Origin: JANQPD01 sp963715655
Lineage (GTDB): Bacteria > Bacteroidota > Bacteroidia > Flavobacteriales > Schleiferiaceae
Assembly: GCA_963715655.1 (NCBI GenBank)
Contig: OY970262.1
Location: forward strand, 2,170,001-2,234,000
DNA length: 64,000 bases
Direction: 5' to 3'
Made by a program: the position numbers and the translations under genes. How positions within the stretch are numbered: position 1 is the stretch's first letter; the number at the start of each line of letters is the position of its first letter. The notes under the pieces are model-generated. The model worked only from the letters and a program-made list of their open reading frames with translations. It was not told the origin of the DNA and ran no database searches. Shown piece by piece: positions 63,801-64,000 of this stretch.

Positions 63801-64000
63801 GCGGGCAAGTGAAGAAACGGAAAACACAAAAAAATCGAACTTCATGCTTACCAAATACAATACAATTTTAAGTCCGTTTGGTAACAAAAAGGAGGTACAG
63901 GAGCATTATAGAAACCTGCTAAATATTAAAAATAAGCAGGTACTTGCCGAGCAATTACCATATATCTACAATAAAATTGAAGTGCCTGATACACTATACA
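60865..64000 (+). CDS. TraB/GumN family secreted protein with large C-terminal extension (cut at window end)
   Basis: The frame starts ATG 60865 with a signal peptide (MRYALLTALFAGFSFLSGSA) and stays open to the window end, at least 1045 codons. Residues about 20-290 are TraB/PrgY/GumN: LLWEISGNGLEKPSYLYGTM with the GTMH motif, DVIALETNP, KKVVALEDFEDSFLSVMKAG and TLFTGVGAAHLPGKQGVISM. These proteins have a metalloprotease-like (Tiki) fold. The 750+ residues after it are not part of the family and are unassigned. Its promoter region (60664-60864) holds nothing else. Confidence 0.85.
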   Translation, partial: MRYALLTALFAGFSFLSGSAQIKTDYQGLLWEISGNGLEKPSYLYGTMHVSSRVAFHLGEDFFGALESADVIALETNPANWINQFEESTLFQDYYSMGYRYNSAANPLYKSFIPTPPKQLELGYYIGHDQELLNRFLYRMNSEEQNFSEDTFLDLFIYQAAKKQGKKVVALEDFEDSFLSVMKAGKYDKDAQRISERQAKDILGDYSNWYELQEDAYRKGNLDLLDTMTSALNPGKYYRVNMLDIRNAVMAKGMDSIMQKQTLFTGVGAAHLPGKQGVISMLRAMGYTVKAKPRMVTAQSIDQKETLDKLTFAHDSLVFTTDDGFISALSPAPLTKMVAEPFQEYVYPDMANGAFYSIRRVNTFGKIYGLSPDDYLAKVDSLLFENIPGKIETKNIIEINGYKAYDIRNTTKKGDKQRYHIIFTPLEIIIAKVGGPKDFVETLQPSLFFKTLTIGQVNPEKTVYTPKQGGFQVNLPPQRIELKQGVFNNPNATFWVQSVDDAGNYFALAERKQYDFENVEEDAFELTYFIERIAKEEKLTLDTLYTVGVTAETLPKKANFVLINKKGQNLHGQTHLQGNQYVTLFTTAQDAVVQNNYFDSFSFTGLNYPESFENYVDTSLYINVRLPSDPNNYERVINSMYSRGRNERQAYQSFQRFKKYDYPPTGESLLFGLEKLNKYQSYKTADRFWANFDPIETPDEYILLKDTLLSAETKDTNLFTSTKEYIYSDTASSRIIRIKAMAQNGAIYSLRAQYGKEETPSKLILEAFASFKPSADTLFGKSPLISKAHLIFADLTSGDSALIYGAANSFTVADYNPKDAKTIVKLYKTLQNANFKRDDRLNLLNRLAFTKNEEYLPFIKEEYYANNDSSTYQFMLLETLADYLTEDANALFAELILDETPFSSSTYRISSLFREFNDSLQIADALFPEILALADFEDYKDPVYSLLSQLVDSNFIKQKQYKQKRGTVLRYAKVEYKKQRASEETENTKKSNFMLTKYNTILSPFGNKKEVQEHYRNLLNIKNKQVLAEQLPYIYNKIEVPDTLY

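Noticed and set aside
1..64000. CRISPR array
   Set aside because: No set of regularly spaced repeats with unique spacers was seen; the tandem repeats found are either adjacent copies (10481) or long pairs (13616).

Overview
The window comes from a member of the Bacteroidota, most likely a flavobacterium-like marine or aquatic lineage. Evidence includes promoters of the TTG-N17-21-TAnnTTTG type, an outer-membrane protein with a type IX secretion sorting tail, paired TonB receptor/DUF4249 genes controlled by an ECF sigma/FecR pair, a fused SecDF, a fused CcoN-CcoO cbb3 oxidase subunit, and a CcoP with one visible haem site. The base composition is AT-rich. No ribosomal RNA gene or complete tRNA is seen. 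The window cannot name the species.

Region 1 (1-10.5 kb) is a defence island. It starts inside a type I restriction HsdR gene. After that come an unrecognised 150-aa gene, a tightly coupled two-gene unit on the other strand (2288-3402), a HigB toxin with a HigA antitoxin fused to an ImmA/IrrE-type metallopeptidase, a 380-aa protein with a nuclease-like N-terminus, a putative abortive infection membrane protein, a decayed RES-domain gene, a 1.1-kb gene-less stretch of unusual composition, and a DUF2971 gene preceded by four 17-bp repeats that each carry a start codon.

Region 2 (10.8-14 kb) is a compact accessory module: a DUF6943-like gene, an operon of two holin-like peptides, a DUF5675 protein and a conserved 251-aa protein, and a small HTH-like protein. 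There is no capsid, terminase or integrase gene. It is bordered by a tRNA-3'-end-like sequence flanked by paired direct repeats, then by REP-like repeats and a gene remnant. This looks like the edge of an integrated element.

Region 3 (14-30 kb) is the microaerobic respiration cluster. A long operon reads ccoS, ccoNO, ccoQ, ccoP, ccoG, ccoH(fixH), a SafE-like gene, a GNAT gene and a small membrane gene. Near it are ccoI, an Fnr-type regulator, a cNMP-domain-only protein, a radical SAM protein and, further away, a truncated haemoglobin. Four TGAYnnnnRTCA sites lie in the intergenic regions. For four genes the site centre is exactly 36.5 bp from the last base of a -7 box, so this is a coherent local Fnr regulon.

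Region 4 (30-47 kb) is mostly housekeeping: RNase P RNA, SecDF, ApbE, a glycosyltransferase, lipid-related enzymes (APP1-like phosphatase, DagK-like kinase), a PAQR protein, an Omp85-type protein, XerD, and an arginase-argS operon. Two copies of a ~195-bp MITE-like element lie 27 kb apart in opposite orientation.

Region 5 (47-56.8 kb) is an ECF sigma/FecR-controlled uptake locus with duplicated lipoproteins and duplicated receptor/DUF4249 pairs. Region 6 (57-64 kb) has an ABC-F ATPase coupled to a GreA/B-like protein, a PrsW-type protease, and a large TraB/GumN-type protein cut by the window end.
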